Notes under the pieces: generated by a model
What the model saw: the letters and a program-made list of their open reading frames with translations, nothing else
Told to the model about the DNA's origin: nothing
Database searches by the model: none
Shown: positions 38,240 to 46,918 of the stretch, piece by piece
How positions within the stretch are numbered: the first letter of the stretch is position 1
Layout: each line of letters starts with the position of its first letter
Position numbers and translations under genes: made by a program
Source: Pseudomonadaceae bacterium
GTDB taxonomy: Bacteria; Pseudomonadota; Gammaproteobacteria; Pseudomonadales; Pseudomonadaceae
DNA length: 64,000 nt
Reading direction: 5' to 3'
NCBI GenBank assembly: GCA_030602315.1
Contig: JAUVZY010000002.1
Span: 124,001 to 188,000 of the forward strand

Positions 38240-39625
38240 TTACATGTTTGCCTCGGCGTACTCTGCCAGCACCGAGCGCGGCACCCCTTGCAGGGTGATA
38301 TGCACCCCATGGGGGAAGTCTTTGAAGCGTTCGGTGAGGTAAGTCAGCCCCGAACTGGTGGCCGATAGATACGGCGTGTCGATCTGCGCCAGGTTGCCCA
38401 GGCAGATCACCTTGGAGCCGTTGCCGGCGCGGGTGATGATGGTCTTCATCTGATGCGGCGTAAGGTTCTGGCACTCGTCGATGAGGATCAGGCTCTGCTG
38501 GAAGCTGCGCCCGCGGATGTAATTGAGCGATTTGAACTGCAGCGGCACCTTCTGCAGGATGTAGTCCACGCTGCCGTGGGTGTTTTCGTCATCCATGTGC
38601 AGCGCTTCGAGGTTATCGGTGATCGCGCCCAGCCAGGGCTCCATCTTCTCCGCTTCGGTGCCGGGCAAAAAGCCGATGTCCTCGTCCAGCCCCTGCACGC
38701 TGCGGGTGGCGATGATGCGCCGGTAACGCTTGCTGACCATGGTCTGCTCGATGGCCGCAGCCAGCGCCAGGATGGTCTTGCCCGAACCTGCCGCACCGGA
38801 CAGGTTGACCAGATGGATGTCCGGCTCCAACAGGGCGAACAGCGCCAGGGCCTGATAGATGTCGCGCGGCGTCAGCCCCCAGGCTTCCTGATGCAGGAGC
38901 GGCTCCTGATGCATGTCCAGCACCAGCAGCTCGCTGTCCTTGATGCCCTTGACCCAGCCGACGAAGCCCTGCTCGTCGAGGATGAACTCGTTGACGTGCA
39001 GCGCCGGCAGGTTGTCGATCAGCTGCACGCGGTGCCAGGTGCGCCCATGACCCTGGCGGGTGTCCACCTTGCTCACCCGATCCCAGAACGAGCCTTCCAG
39101 GCTGTGGTAGCCGCGCGACAGCAGGCCTACGTCGTCCACCAGCTGGTCGGTCTGATAGTCCTCGGTGGCGATGCCGCAGGCGCGCGCCTTCAGGCGCATG
39201 TTGATGTCCTTGGTCACCAGCACGACATTCCCTCCCCGCGCGCTCTTGAGCTCGGCCACCTGATTGATGATCCGGTTGTCGTTGTGATCCTCCGGCAGAC
39301 AGGTCGCAGGCTCGATATGCCGCGTCATCAGGATCGAGAGCAGCCCGCACGGTCCGCTCTTGCCACGCTGGATCGGCACGCCCTGGGCGATCTCCTCGGG
39401 CGACGCTTCGCCGAGCACCTTGTCGATCAGACGGATCGCCTGGCGACATTCGGCGGCCACGGTGTGCTTGCCGCTCTTGAGCTTGTCGAGCTCTTCGAGC
39501 ACGGTCATCGGGAGGGCGACATGGTGCTCCTGAAAGTTGAGGATGGCGTTGGGATCGTGGATCAGGACGTTGGTATCGAGGACATACAGGGTGGGCTGGG
39601 TGCTGTGGCTGCCGAAGTCATCCAT
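38240..39625 (-). CDS. PIN-PhoH fusion ATPase (YlaK family)
   Basis: A 461-residue protein. Residues about 10-150 are a PIN nuclease-like domain (YVLDTNVLIHDP with the metal-binding Asp, VLEELDKLKSG). Residues about 255-455 form a PhoH P-loop ATPase with Walker A SGAAGSGKT and Walker B LILIDECQNLTPHQMK. This PIN-PhoH architecture is linked to RNA metabolism as an RNase/helicase-like toxin relative; the cellular role is unsettled. Upstream of moaC on the same strand, 121 bases away; co-transcription is unlikely because of the hairpin between. Confidence 0.92.
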   Translation of the reverse strand: MDDFGSHSTQPTLYVLDTNVLIHDPNAILNFQEHHVALPMTVLEELDKLKSGKHTVAAECRQAIRLIDKVLGEASPEEIAQGVPIQRGKSGPCGLLSILMTRHIEPATCLPEDHNDNRIINQVAELKSARGGNVVLVTKDINMRLKARACGIATEDYQTDQLVDDVGLLSRGYHSLEGSFWDRVSKVDTRQGHGRTWHRVQLIDNLPALHVNEFILDEQGFVGWVKGIKDSELLVLDMHQEPLLHQEAWGLTPRDIYQALALFALLEPDIHLVNLSGAAGSGKTILALAAAIEQTMVSKRYRRIIATRSVQGLDEDIGFLPGTEAEKMEPWLGAITDNLEALHMDDENTHGSVDYILQKVPLQFKSLNYIRGRSFQQSLILIDECQNLTPHQMKTIITRAGNGSKVICLGNLAQIDTPYLSATSSGLTYLTERFKDFPHGVHITLQGVPRSVLAEYAEANM

Positions 39626-40028
39626 TCGCGATCACCTTCTACTGGGGCCGGGCGACGGCTGCGTCGAACACAGCCGCCAACGGGGACCACCGGGCAACAC
39701 GCGTGGAGGACAGGGCCGCTGGTGGGCTCGGAGCGACCCTAGGCCGCCACCTGTGTCGCAGGGTTCGGCGGTCTTTCACTGGCGTCATACAGCAAATTAC
39801 ATGACAGTTGGACCATCGGGGACCAAAGGCGCTCCACCACCCGGTTTTTTTGCCACGATAACCTGCTGATACGCACCCAAACCCGGCACCACGCTCCGCC
39901 GGCGGCCGCCTCGCGCACCAACGCAGAGCGCGCAAGGCGCTGGTGACCGCCAGGCAGACGCGGCCGATCACTGGAGCCTGGCAGACCAGGCGCACTAGAA
40001 TCGCCGCTTCGCCCTGGAGACCCTGACG
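39626..40028. other. Intergenic region between phoH-like gene and yaaA
   Basis: 403 bases between divergent genes. Both promoters must lie here. The part around 39780-39860 is the most AT-rich, with a CTGTCATGTAATT tract on the minus strand and a T7 run at 39844-39850. I see no convincing coding frame, repeat or complete operator. Confidence 0.5.
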
Positions 40029-40802
40029 ATGCTGATGGTGATATCGCCTGCCAAGACGCTCGATTACGAGACGCCTGCGACCACGTCGCGCCACACCCTG
40101 CCCGAGCACCTGGACGACGCCCAGCAGCTGATCGATCAGCTGCGCGACTACAGCCCCGCCCAGGTCGCCGAACTGATGCACCTGTCCGACAAGCTCGCCG
40201 CGCTCAACGTCGCCCGCTTCGGCAGCTGGAGCCGCGAGTTCACCCCCGACAATGCCAAGCAGGCTCTGCTGGCCTTCAAGGGCGACGTCTATACCGGGCT
40301 CCAGGCCGACGATTTCAGCGAAGCGGACTTCGACTTCGCCCAGCAGCATCTGCGCATGCTCTCAGGCCTGTACGGCGTTTTGCGGCCGCTCGACCTGATG
40401 CAGCCGTATCGCCTGGAAATGGGCACCAAGCTCGAAAACCCCCGCGGCAAGGATCTCTACGCCTTCTGGGGCGAGCGCATCAGCCAATGGCTCAACCAGG
40501 CGCTCGAACAGCAGGGCGACGACATCCTGCTCAATCTCGCCTCCAACGAATATTTCGGTGCGGTCAAACGCAAGGCGCTAAAGGCCAGGGTCATCGAAAC
40601 CGAATTTCGCGACCAGAAGAACGGTGACTACAAGATCATCAGTTTCTACGCCAAGAAGGCCCGCGGCCTGATGGCCCGCTACGTCATTCGCCATCGCCTG
40701 CGCGATCCGGCGGCACTCACCGCCTTCGATAGCGAGGGCTACTACTTCAGCCCCGCCCATTCGAGCGACGACAAGCTGGTGTTCCTGCGCGACCACGCCT
40801 GA
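40029..40802 (+). CDS. yaaA: Peroxide stress protein YaaA (DUF328)
   Basis: A 257-residue UPF0246/YaaA protein, in E. coli induced by OxyR and limiting free iron and DNA damage during peroxide stress. Diagnostic segments are [14 protein letters not shown] at the N-terminus, [34 protein letters not shown] and [12 protein letters not shown]. The protein has a DNA-binding helix-hairpin-helix-like fold in the family. It stands alone; I see no OxyR site that I could defend. Confidence 0.93.
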   Translation: MLMVISPAKTLDYETPATTSRHTLPEHLDDAQQLIDQLRDYSPAQVAELMHLSDKLAALNVARFGSWSREFTPDNAKQALLAFKGDVYTGLQADDFSEADFDFAQQHLRMLSGLYGVLRPLDLMQPYRLEMGTKLENPRGKDLYAFWGERISQWLNQALEQQGDDILLNLASNEYFGAVKRKALKARVIETEFRDQKNGDYKIISFYAKKARGLMARYVIRHRLRDPAALTAFDSEGYYFSPAHSSDDKLVFLRDHA

Positions 40803-41169
40803 CACCCCCTGCCAGGACCGGCGGCCGGCCCGGGCCGCTGGCCGGAACTATCTGCAAAACCCCGCAATCATAAGCGCGTAACCACTGATTCCGGTCCGGA
40901 AAGGGATAGCGCACATGAACGTGCTGGGACTTTCTCGCAAGCCCGCCGAGAGCTCGCAACGCGGCGCCGAAGCTCGTTCGACCCTTCCCTGGCGCTGTCC
41001 ACTGGCGTTACGCACCTGCCGCCAGCCGAGCACGGCGCCGTTTGCCTCGCCGACGCCGGACAGCGGCTGATCCGCTCGCGCCACCCCCGCGGCGACCCCG
41101 TTCCGACTCTCGCCCGCCCACTGGGGCAGGCCCTTCCCCTCATCGCAACGCGCATCAGGAGGACTCCCG
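40803..41169. other. Leader/intergenic region upstream of the GDP-mannose enzyme gene
   Basis: 367 bases between yaaA and the downstream gene. It holds a GC palindrome just after yaaA (CCGGCGGCCGGCCCGGG region), a possible 51-codon frame at 40915-41070 and a good AGGAGG Shine-Dalgarno at 41158-41163. No promoter elements stand out. Confidence 0.45.
40915..41070 (+). CDS. Possible 51-residue protein, unrecognised
   Basis: ATG with AGGGA nine bases upstream, then 51 codons to TGA, starting MNVLGLSRKPAESS and rich in Arg, Ser and Pro with two cysteines. No family is recognised and composition looks partly like translated GC-rich leader. It may be an upstream frame of the GDP-mannose enzyme transcript or not a gene at all. 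Confidence 0.2.
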   Translation: MNVLGLSRKPAESSQRGAEARSTLPWRCPLALRTCRQPSTAPFASPTPDSG

Positions 41170-42618
41170 ATGATCCCGGTCATTCTTTCCGGCGGCAGCG
41201 GTTCCCGGCTCTGGCCCCTTTCCCGCAAGCTGTTTCCCAAGCAGTTCCTCGCACTGACCGGCGAGCAGACCCTGTTTCAGCAAACCGTCGAGCGCCTGGC
41301 CTTCGACGGCATGCAACCACCCCTACTGGTCTGCAACAAGGAACACCGCTTCATCGTCAAGGAGCAATTGTCTGCCTGCAAACGTTCGATCCAGGGCCTG
41401 TTGCTCGAACCGTTCGGGCGTAATACCGCACCAGCGGTGGCGATGGCGGCCATGAAACTGATCGAGGAAGGCCGCGACGAACTGCTGCTGGTGTTGCCGG
41501 CCGACCATGTGATCGAGGATCACAAAAGCTTTCAGCGCTCGCTGGCGCTGGCCACCACGGCCGCCGAACGCGGCGAGATGGTGCTGTTCGGCGTTCCCGC
41601 CACGCGCCCGGAAACCGGTTACGGCTACATCAAGTGCGACATGAGCGAGCGCCACGGACTGCCCGACGGCGTGAATCGCGTGGTGCAGTTCGTCGAGAAG
41701 CCCGACGAAGCGCGTGCCCAGCAATTCGTCGAGTCCGGCGAATACTTCTGGAACAGCGGCATGTTCCTGTTCCGTGCCAGCGTGTTCCTCGACGAGCTGC
41801 GCAAGCACGATCCGGACATCTTCGACAATTGCCTGGTCGCCCTGGAACGCAGCCATCGCAACGGCGAAGAAGTCCTGATCGACCCCGAAACCTTCGCCTG
41901 CTGCCCCGATAACTCCATCGACTACGCGGTAATGGAAAAGACCAGCCTGGCCTGCGTCGTGCCGCTGTCGGCCGGCTGGAGCGATGTCGGCTCCTGGTCC
42001 TCGATCTGGGATGTGCACCCCAAAGACAGCGACGGCAATGTCATCAAGGGCGACGTCATCGCTCAGGACACCCATAACAGCCTGATTCAGGGCAACGGCA
42101 AGCTGGTCACCGTACTCGGCATGGACGATGTGGTGGTGGTGGAGACCAAGGACGCCATCATGGTCGCGCACAAGGACAAGGTGCAGGACGTCAAGAAGCT
42201 GGTGGCCCTGCTGGACGCCAAGGAGCGCCGGGAAACCCAGAACCATTGCGCCGTGTACCGGCCATGGGGCTGGTACGACTCGGTGGACATGGGCAGCCGC
42301 TTCCAGGTCAAGCGCATTTGCGTGAACCCCGGCGCCAGCCTGTCGCTGCAGATGCATCATCACCGCGCCGAACACTGGATCGTCGTTTCAGGAACCGCCC
42401 AGGTGACCTGTGGCGAAAAGACCTTCCTGCTGACCGAAAACCAGTCGACCTATATTCCGGTCACCTCGGTTCATCGTCTGGCCAACCCGGGAAAGATTCC
42501 GCTCGAACTGATCGAAGTTCAGTCCGGCAGTTATCTGGGCGAGGACGATATCGAGCGTTTCGATGACGTGTATGGCCGCGCCGAGCACACTGCCCCGGCG
42601 CAAAGTCGCGCGCACTGA
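41170..42618 (+). CDS. Mannose-1-phosphate guanylyltransferase / mannose-6-phosphate isomerase (bifunctional)
   Basis: A 482-residue type II PMI-GMP enzyme (AlgA/ManC/PslB/WbpW family) producing GDP-mannose. The N-terminal nucleotidyltransferase has the signature LSGGSGSRLWPLSRKLFPKQFL-type loop, and FVEKPDEARA with the substrate lysine. The C-terminal cupin isomerase has RPWGWYDS, LSLQMHHHRAEHWIVVSGTAQV with the metal-binding histidines and HRLANPGK. GDP-mannose feeds LPS, alginate-like or Psl-like polymers. No glycan genes flank it, so which polymer it serves cannot be told. The start has AGGAGG seven bases upstream. Confidence 0.93.
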   Translation: MIPVILSGGSGSRLWPLSRKLFPKQFLALTGEQTLFQQTVERLAFDGMQPPLLVCNKEHRFIVKEQLSACKRSIQGLLLEPFGRNTAPAVAMAAMKLIEEGRDELLLVLPADHVIEDHKSFQRSLALATTAAERGEMVLFGVPATRPETGYGYIKCDMSERHGLPDGVNRVVQFVEKPDEARAQQFVESGEYFWNSGMFLFRASVFLDELRKHDPDIFDNCLVALERSHRNGEEVLIDPETFACCPDNSIDYAVMEKTSLACVVPLSAGWSDVGSWSSIWDVHPKDSDGNVIKGDVIAQDTHNSLIQGNGKLVTVLGMDDVVVVETKDAIMVAHKDKVQDVKKLVALLDAKERRETQNHCAVYRPWGWYDSVDMGSRFQVKRICVNPGASLSLQMHHHRAEHWIVVSGTAQVTCGEKTFLLTENQSTYIPVTSVHRLANPGKIPLELIEVQSGSYLGEDDIERFDDVYGRAEHTAPAQSRAH

Positions 42619-42680
42619 ACTGACGGCGGCCTGTCCGAATACTTCACTTGAAATTCGCACGGGCGCCGTATCACTATCGC

Positions 42681-42710
42681 GCCCGCACCGAACTCGGTGC
42701 GGGCTTCTCT
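42681..42710 (+). terminator. Terminator after the GDP-mannose enzyme gene
   Basis: GCCCGCACCG-AACT-CGGTGCGGGC followed by TTCTCTT, 62 bases after the stop and just before a small gene. Stable stem with a modest T-rich tail. Confidence 0.75.
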
Positions 42711-42742
42711 TGCATCAACAGCTAACGGCAACAGGTTCTGCA

Positions 42743-42949
42743 GTGACGAAAGACGAAATGCGCCGTGAACTCGAGCGCCAGACCCAGCGGTTTCAAAATA
42801 TTTACGGCGGCGAAGTAACCACCTACGCCGCGCAGCCTGATCCGGAACGCAAGCCGTGGCGCAAGAAAGCCAGTCTGCTTGATCAGGCCTTTCAGAAAGA
42901 GTTGCAAAAGATCGAAAGCGACAAGAGCAAGCAGACCGACGACGACTGA
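42743..42949 (+). CDS. Small charged conserved-type protein (68 residues)
   Basis: A GTG-initiated frame of 68 residues, starting (V/M)[24 protein letters not shown] and ending [20 protein letters not shown] plus an acidic tail. It is highly charged, helical and without membrane segments. The frame is flanked by a terminator on each side, which supports an independent gene. The Shine-Dalgarno sequence (AGG at about 42733) is weak; an ATG at 42758 is an alternative start. I recognise no family; similar small proteins occur near purU in pseudomonads. Confidence 0.65.
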   Translation: MTKDEMRRELERQTQRFQNIYGGEVTTYAAQPDPERKPWRKKASLLDQAFQKELQKIESDKSKQTDDD

Positions 42950-42988
42950 GCGAAGGTATTCCGCACCGTTCGTAAGGATAAGCGCAAC

Positions 42989-43027
42989 AAAAAAGACCCG
43001 GCACTCTTGCGAGGCCGGGTCTTTTTT
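42989..43027. terminator. Bidirectional terminator between the small gene and purU
   Basis: Arms AAAAAAGACCCGGC / GCCGGGTCTTTTTT, a perfect 14-base inverted repeat with an 11-base loop. It ends in T6 in both directions and serves both convergent genes. Confidence 0.9.
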
Positions 43028-43040
43028 ACGGCTGTAAGAA

Positions 43041-43892
43041 TCAGTCGAACACAACTGTCTTGTTGTTGTGAACCAACACGCGGTCTTCCAGGTGATATCG
43101 CAGCCCGCGGGACAGGGCCATTTTCTCCACGTCCTTGCCGCGCCTGACCATTTCTTCGACGCTATCGCGATGACTGACGCGAACCACGTCCTGCTCGATG
43201 ATCGGACCGGCGTCGAGTTCTTCGGTGACGTAATGACAGGTCGCACCGATCAACTTCACCCCGCGCAACGAAGCCTGGTGATACGGCTTCGCCCCGACAA
43301 AGGACGGCAGGAAACTGTGGTGAATATTGATCACCCGCTGCGCATATTCTTCACACAAGGCCGACGGAAGAATCTGCATGTAGCGCGCAAGCACAATTAC
43401 GTCGGCCGCCTGCTCGCGCACCAGTCGGGTGACTTCGGCAAACGCCTCTTCCTTTTTCCCCGGCAGAACCGGCACGTGGAAATACGGAATACCGTGCCAC
43501 TCCACCATGCTGCGCAGATCTTCATGGTTGGAAATGACGCAGGGAATATCGCAGTCCAGTTCCCCGCTGTGCCAGCGATGCAGCAGATCGGCCAGGCAAT
43601 GCGATTCCCGGCTGGCCATCAGTACGACGCGCTTGCGCTCCCTCGAGTCGCTCACCCGCCACTGCATGGAGAATTCCCGGGCGATCGGCGCAAAGGCCTG
43701 ACGCAGCCCTTCGACGCTGAATGGCAGTGAGTCGGCGCGGATTTCATGGCGCATGAAGAACCAGCCACTTTCGCTATCGGAGTGGTGGCTGGCTTCGGTG
43801 ATCCAGCCGTTGTAGGTAGCCAGAAAATTACCGACCTTGGCGACAATACCGACTCGGTCCGGGCAGGCGATGACCAGCCTGTAAGTATGCAT
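43041..43892 (-). CDS. purU: Formyltetrahydrofolate deformylase
   Basis: Hydrolyses 10-formyl-THF to formate and THF, balancing one-carbon pools and supplying formate for PurT. It has 283 residues: an N-terminal ACT domain ([21 protein letters not shown]) and a C-terminal formyltransferase fold with [20 protein letters not shown] and [19 protein letters not shown]. The ATG at 43892 gives the family start [15 protein letters not shown]; the long upstream frame is not used. Divergent from mvaT across 270 bases. Confidence 0.95.
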   Translation of the reverse strand: MHTYRLVIACPDRVGIVAKVGNFLATYNGWITEASHHSDSESGWFFMRHEIRADSLPFSVEGLRQAFAPIAREFSMQWRVSDSRERKRVVLMASRESHCLADLLHRWHSGELDCDIPCVISNHEDLRSMVEWHGIPYFHVPVLPGKKEEAFAEVTRLVREQAADVIVLARYMQILPSALCEEYAQRVINIHHSFLPSFVGAKPYHQASLRGVKLIGATCHYVTEELDAGPIIEQDVVRVSHRDSVEEMVRRGKDVEKMALSRGLRYHLEDRVLVHNNKTVVFD

Positions 43893-44162
43893 TGCTAAGC
43901 TCCGTATACGGCGGGAGCGGCATTCTATCCCAGAGCCGCGACGCTTTGGCATGCCCGCCTCTCGTTCTTTTGGACGACCGTTTCCGCGGCCGCAGGCGCC
44001 TCGAAAAACAAGTCGGCCAGTCAACTGGCAAAGTTTCCGGAAATAAATTGAACAAGATCACGAGCAACCGCCTTACATGGTTTTGTTGGTCTTGTTTACT
44101 TATGAACAACGCGTGACTATGATTGCCAGCACTCACCCCAAACACCTTGCGAGTATCCTGAC
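43893..44162. promoter_or_regulatory. Divergent purU-mvaT control region, AT-rich mvaT promoter
   Basis: The half next to mvaT (about 44040-44125) is much more AT-rich than the surrounding genome. It holds a plausible sigma-70 promoter with TTTACT (44095-44100), 17 bases, TATGAT (44118-44123), 39 bases upstream of the ATG. AT-rich flexible DNA is what MvaT proteins bind, so autorepression is likely. Confidence 0.5.
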
Positions 44163-44540
44163 ATGTCCCTGATCAGCGAGTACCGCGCTACCGAAGAAGC
44201 CATAAAGGAACTTCAGGAGCGCCTCAAAGCACTGTCCGAAGACGCTAAGCTGCAAAAAGAACTGGAATTCGAAGGCAAACTGCGCGCGCTGATGGGCGAA
44301 TATCAGAAGTCCCTGCGCGACATCATCGCCGTGCTCGACCCCGAATCGCGCAACAGCAAGCCGGGGCGTGCGCCGAAAGCCGCCGCGCCGAGCAAGCGTG
44401 CCCGCCGCGTGAAGCAATACAAGAATCCGCACACTGGCGAAGTGATTGAAACCAAGGGTGGCAATCACAAGACGCTGAAAGAGTGGAAAGCCAAGTGGGG
44501 CGCCGATAGCGTAGAAAGCTGGGCCTCGCTGCTGGATTGA
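44163..44540 (+). CDS. mvaT: MvaT/H-NS-type nucleoid silencer
   Basis: A 125-residue xenogeneic silencer of Pseudomonas. The N-terminal half (about 1-62) is a coiled coil for dimer and higher-order assembly (EAIKELQERLKALSED). A basic, alanine-rich linker follows, then the DNA-binding domain YKNPHTGEVIETKGGNHKTLKEWKAKWG with the TKGGNHKT loop that enters the minor groove of AT-rich DNA. Neighbours purU and sbcB are the same as for mvaT in P. aeruginosa. Monocistronic with its own terminator. Confidence 0.96.
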   Translation: MSLISEYRATEEAIKELQERLKALSEDAKLQKELEFEGKLRALMGEYQKSLRDIIAVLDPESRNSKPGRAPKAAAPSKRARRVKQYKNPHTGEVIETKGGNHKTLKEWKAKWGADSVESWASLLD

Positions 44541-44556
44541 TCGACCCGCCGCATTG

Positions 44557-44583
44557 AAAAACGCCGACGCCAGTCGGCGTTTT
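44557..44583. terminator. Bidirectional terminator between mvaT and sbcB
   Basis: AAAAACGCCGAC-GCCA-GTCGGCGTTTT: an 8-bp GC stem plus A/T flanks, 17 bases after the mvaT stop and beyond the end of convergent sbcB. Confidence 0.85.
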
Positions 44584-44607
44584 CATTTGTTCCGGCGTTC
44601 GCCCGGC

Positions 44608-46071
44608 TCAGACAAATTCGCCGGCAACCACTCCCGCCGACACTTCATATTTCTGCGCCAGGCGCATTCCATACTCTTCCCAGGCCGCCAGCAACTGCAG
44701 TTGCGCAGCGTCAGCATTCCGTCGCAAGCCAGCCAATACCGTCATAAAATCGGTCACCGTATTGGGTGCCCCCATATTCCGATCACTCAAGCGTAATTGG
44801 CAGAAGTTTCGCCAGCGCTGTTGTTCGGCGGCAGAAAGTGTTTCGGGGAAGTTGCGTGCCCGATAACGAAACAACAGTTCGACCAGGCGCTCGTCATCGA
44901 ATGCCAGACCGTGACTGCCGATTGCATCGGCCTCGGCATTTCTCACCCGCTCGCACAAAAGCCGATCGCGGTCACCGAGAAAACCGGCGTACAGCAACTG
45001 CTCGGGATCGGCGCAGGCCACTCGTTCGGTCTCCTGGGCGTACATGGCGGCCAGCGGCGCCTGCCAGAGGCTCTGGCGCTCCTCGAGCTGGCGGGCGCGC
45101 GAAAGGAGCATGGGTAGGTCAAGACCGAGACGGCGCTGGTCTTCATCGCGCAGCACGCTCAACGGCGCCAGGACCGGGCAGCGATTGACGTGCACGAGTT
45201 TCAACGGTACCGGCAGCTCATGCGCCTGCAGACTGGCGCGCGGGGTGTACAGGCGCTGGCGCAGCGTCGCGGCGTCTTCCTGCCAGAGCACCGCCGGGTC
45301 CAGCGCCAGGTCGCAGACCACCAGGGCGTTGCGGTTTTGCGGATGCCACATCAGCGGCAGCACCACCGAGAGAAAATGCCGCTCGGCGCCAAACCGTCCG
45401 GAGACATGCACCAGGGGTGTGAGCAGGCGCACCTGCTCCTGCACGCGCGACTTGCGGCGCAGCGCAAAGAGATAGTCATAGAGCTTGGGCTGCCGCTGAC
45501 GCAGCAGGCGTGCCAGCGCAATGGTCGCCCGCACGTCGGAGAGCGCATCGTGGGCCTGCAGATGGTCGAGACCGTTGGCCACCGACAGCCGCTCGAGCTT
45601 GAGCGTGACCCGCCCCTCGTCCTCCGGCCAGACAAAACCTTCCGGGCGCAGCGCATAGGCCGTGCGCACCACATCGATCAGGTCCCAGCGACTGTTGCCG
45701 TTCTGCCACTCGCGCGCGTAAGGGTCGTAGAAGTTGCGATACAGGCTGTAGCGCATCACCTCATCATCGAAACGCAGGCTGTTGTAACCGGCCGTGCAGG
45801 TCTGCGGAGCACGCAACTCGTCGTGCAGCCGGCTGATGAACTGCGCCTCGGCGAGCCCCTCGGCTTCTAGCCGTTGCGGCGGGATACCGGTGACCAGGCA
45901 GGCGCCCGGATGCGGCAGGATGTCATCGGCCAGCCGGCAATAGAGATTCAACGGCTCGCCGATCTCTTCCAGCGCCTCGCTGGTGCGGATGCCGGCGACC
46001 TGCATCGGCCGATCGCGGGCCGGCGCGGTGCCGGTGGTTTCGAAGTCGTACCAGAAGATGCTTGCGGCCAC
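44608..46071 (-). CDS. sbcB: Exodeoxyribonuclease I
   Basis: A 487-residue 3'-5' single-strand DNA exonuclease of the DEDDh class, active in mismatch repair and recombination. ExoI motif WYDFETTG is at residues 7-14, followed by GYNSLRFDDEVMRYSLYRNFYDPY and AHDALSDVRATIALA. The C-terminal half contains the SH3-like and helical domains (RYRARNFPETL, W..F). The start is a GTG at 46071 with AAGGAAGG eight bases upstream. Confidence 0.95.
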   Translation of the reverse strand: MAASIFWYDFETTGTAPARDRPMQVAGIRTSEALEEIGEPLNLYCRLADDILPHPGACLVTGIPPQRLEAEGLAEAQFISRLHDELRAPQTCTAGYNSLRFDDEVMRYSLYRNFYDPYAREWQNGNSRWDLIDVVRTAYALRPEGFVWPEDEGRVTLKLERLSVANGLDHLQAHDALSDVRATIALARLLRQRQPKLYDYLFALRRKSRVQEQVRLLTPLVHVSGRFGAERHFLSVVLPLMWHPQNRNALVVCDLALDPAVLWQEDAATLRQRLYTPRASLQAHELPVPLKLVHVNRCPVLAPLSVLRDEDQRRLGLDLPMLLSRARQLEERQSLWQAPLAAMYAQETERVACADPEQLLYAGFLGDRDRLLCERVRNAEADAIGSHGLAFDDERLVELLFRYRARNFPETLSAAEQQRWRNFCQLRLSDRNMGAPNTVTDFMTVLAGLRRNADAAQLQLLAAWEEYGMRLAQKYEVSAGVVAGEFV

Positions 46072-46210
46072 GGTAAGCCTTCCTTGTCGAAGAAGCCGCC
46101 GAGTCTACCGCGCGACAGCGCACCACGCCCCCTGCCACACGTGCCGGTTGATTGAGCCATGCGCCGCGCATAGGATCGCCGACTTGCAGGATGCAATCAT
46201 GGGCTAAGCA

Positions 46211-46918
46211 GTGCCAACCTCCCTCGCGCCGAGTGCGCCGCTGGACAACCGCTATCTGGTGGAAACCCCCGAAGGCATCGAACTGGTGCTGCGTCCGGCC
46301 GGTCTGCTGCCTCGCGCCATCGCCTTCGCCATCGACCTCTTGCTGCGCGGGCTGATCCTCATCGCCCTGCTGCTGAGCCTCAGCGCGCTCGGCATGTTTG
46401 GCTTCGGACTCGGTGCCATCGTGCTGTTTCTCGTGCAGTGGTGGTACATGGTGCTGTTCGAGGTGCTTAACCAGGGGCGCACCCCCGGCAAGCAGTGGAT
46501 GGGCCTGCGCGTGGTGCATGACGATGGCACACCGGTAGGCTGGGCCGCCTCGCTTACCCGCAACCTGCTGCGCGCGGTCGACCTGCTGCCGTTTGGCTAC
46601 ATGCTCGGTGCGCTCAGCTGCCTCTGGCATCCCTCGTTCAAGCGCCTGGGTGACCTGGCCGCCGGCACCCTGGTGGTGTACCGCGAAAAGCCACGGGCGC
46701 GCCCGGAGCTGCCGTCGGCCGCCCCTGCCGCCGCGCCATTCGCCCTGCACACCGATGAACGCCAGGCGCTGATCGCCTTTGCCGAGCGCCATGACAGCCT
46801 GTCCCAGGCGCGCCGCCAGGAGCTGGCGCAGCTGTTGGCCGAGCCACTGCAGACGCCGCCTGCGCTTGCCGAGCAACGCATCCTGGCTATCGCCAGCCAC
46901 CTGTTGGGACGCACATGA
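46211..46918 (+). CDS. RDD family membrane protein (MoxR operon gene 1)
   Basis: A 235-residue inner-membrane protein. The RDD domain covers about 20-160: the hallmark Arg-Asp pattern (LPRAIAFAIDLLLRG), two long hydrophobic helices (35-58 and 60-82), NQGRTPGKQWMGLRVVHDDG and a further DLLPFGYMLGALSCL segment. A soluble, Glu/Ala-rich tail of about 70 residues follows. The start is a GTG at 46211 with a weak Shine-Dalgarno. It opens the six-gene operon and overlaps the next gene by 4 bases. RDD proteins are of unclear function; some act in ion transport. Confidence 0.9.
   Translation: MPTSLAPSAPLDNRYLVETPEGIELVLRPAGLLPRAIAFAIDLLLRGLILIALLLSLSALGMFGFGLGAIVLFLVQWWYMVLFEVLNQGRTPGKQWMGLRVVHDDGTPVGWAASLTRNLLRAVDLLPFGYMLGALSCLWHPSFKRLGDLAAGTLVVYREKPRARPELPSAAPAAAPFALHTDERQALIAFAERHDSLSQARRQELAQLLAEPLQTPPALAEQRILAIASHLLGRT

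Noticed and set aside
39780-39815. A PhoB box upstream of the PIN-PhoH gene
   Set aside because: CTGTCAT is present on the minus strand, but the second repeat (CTGTATG) is 15 bases on rather than 11, so it is at most a half-site.
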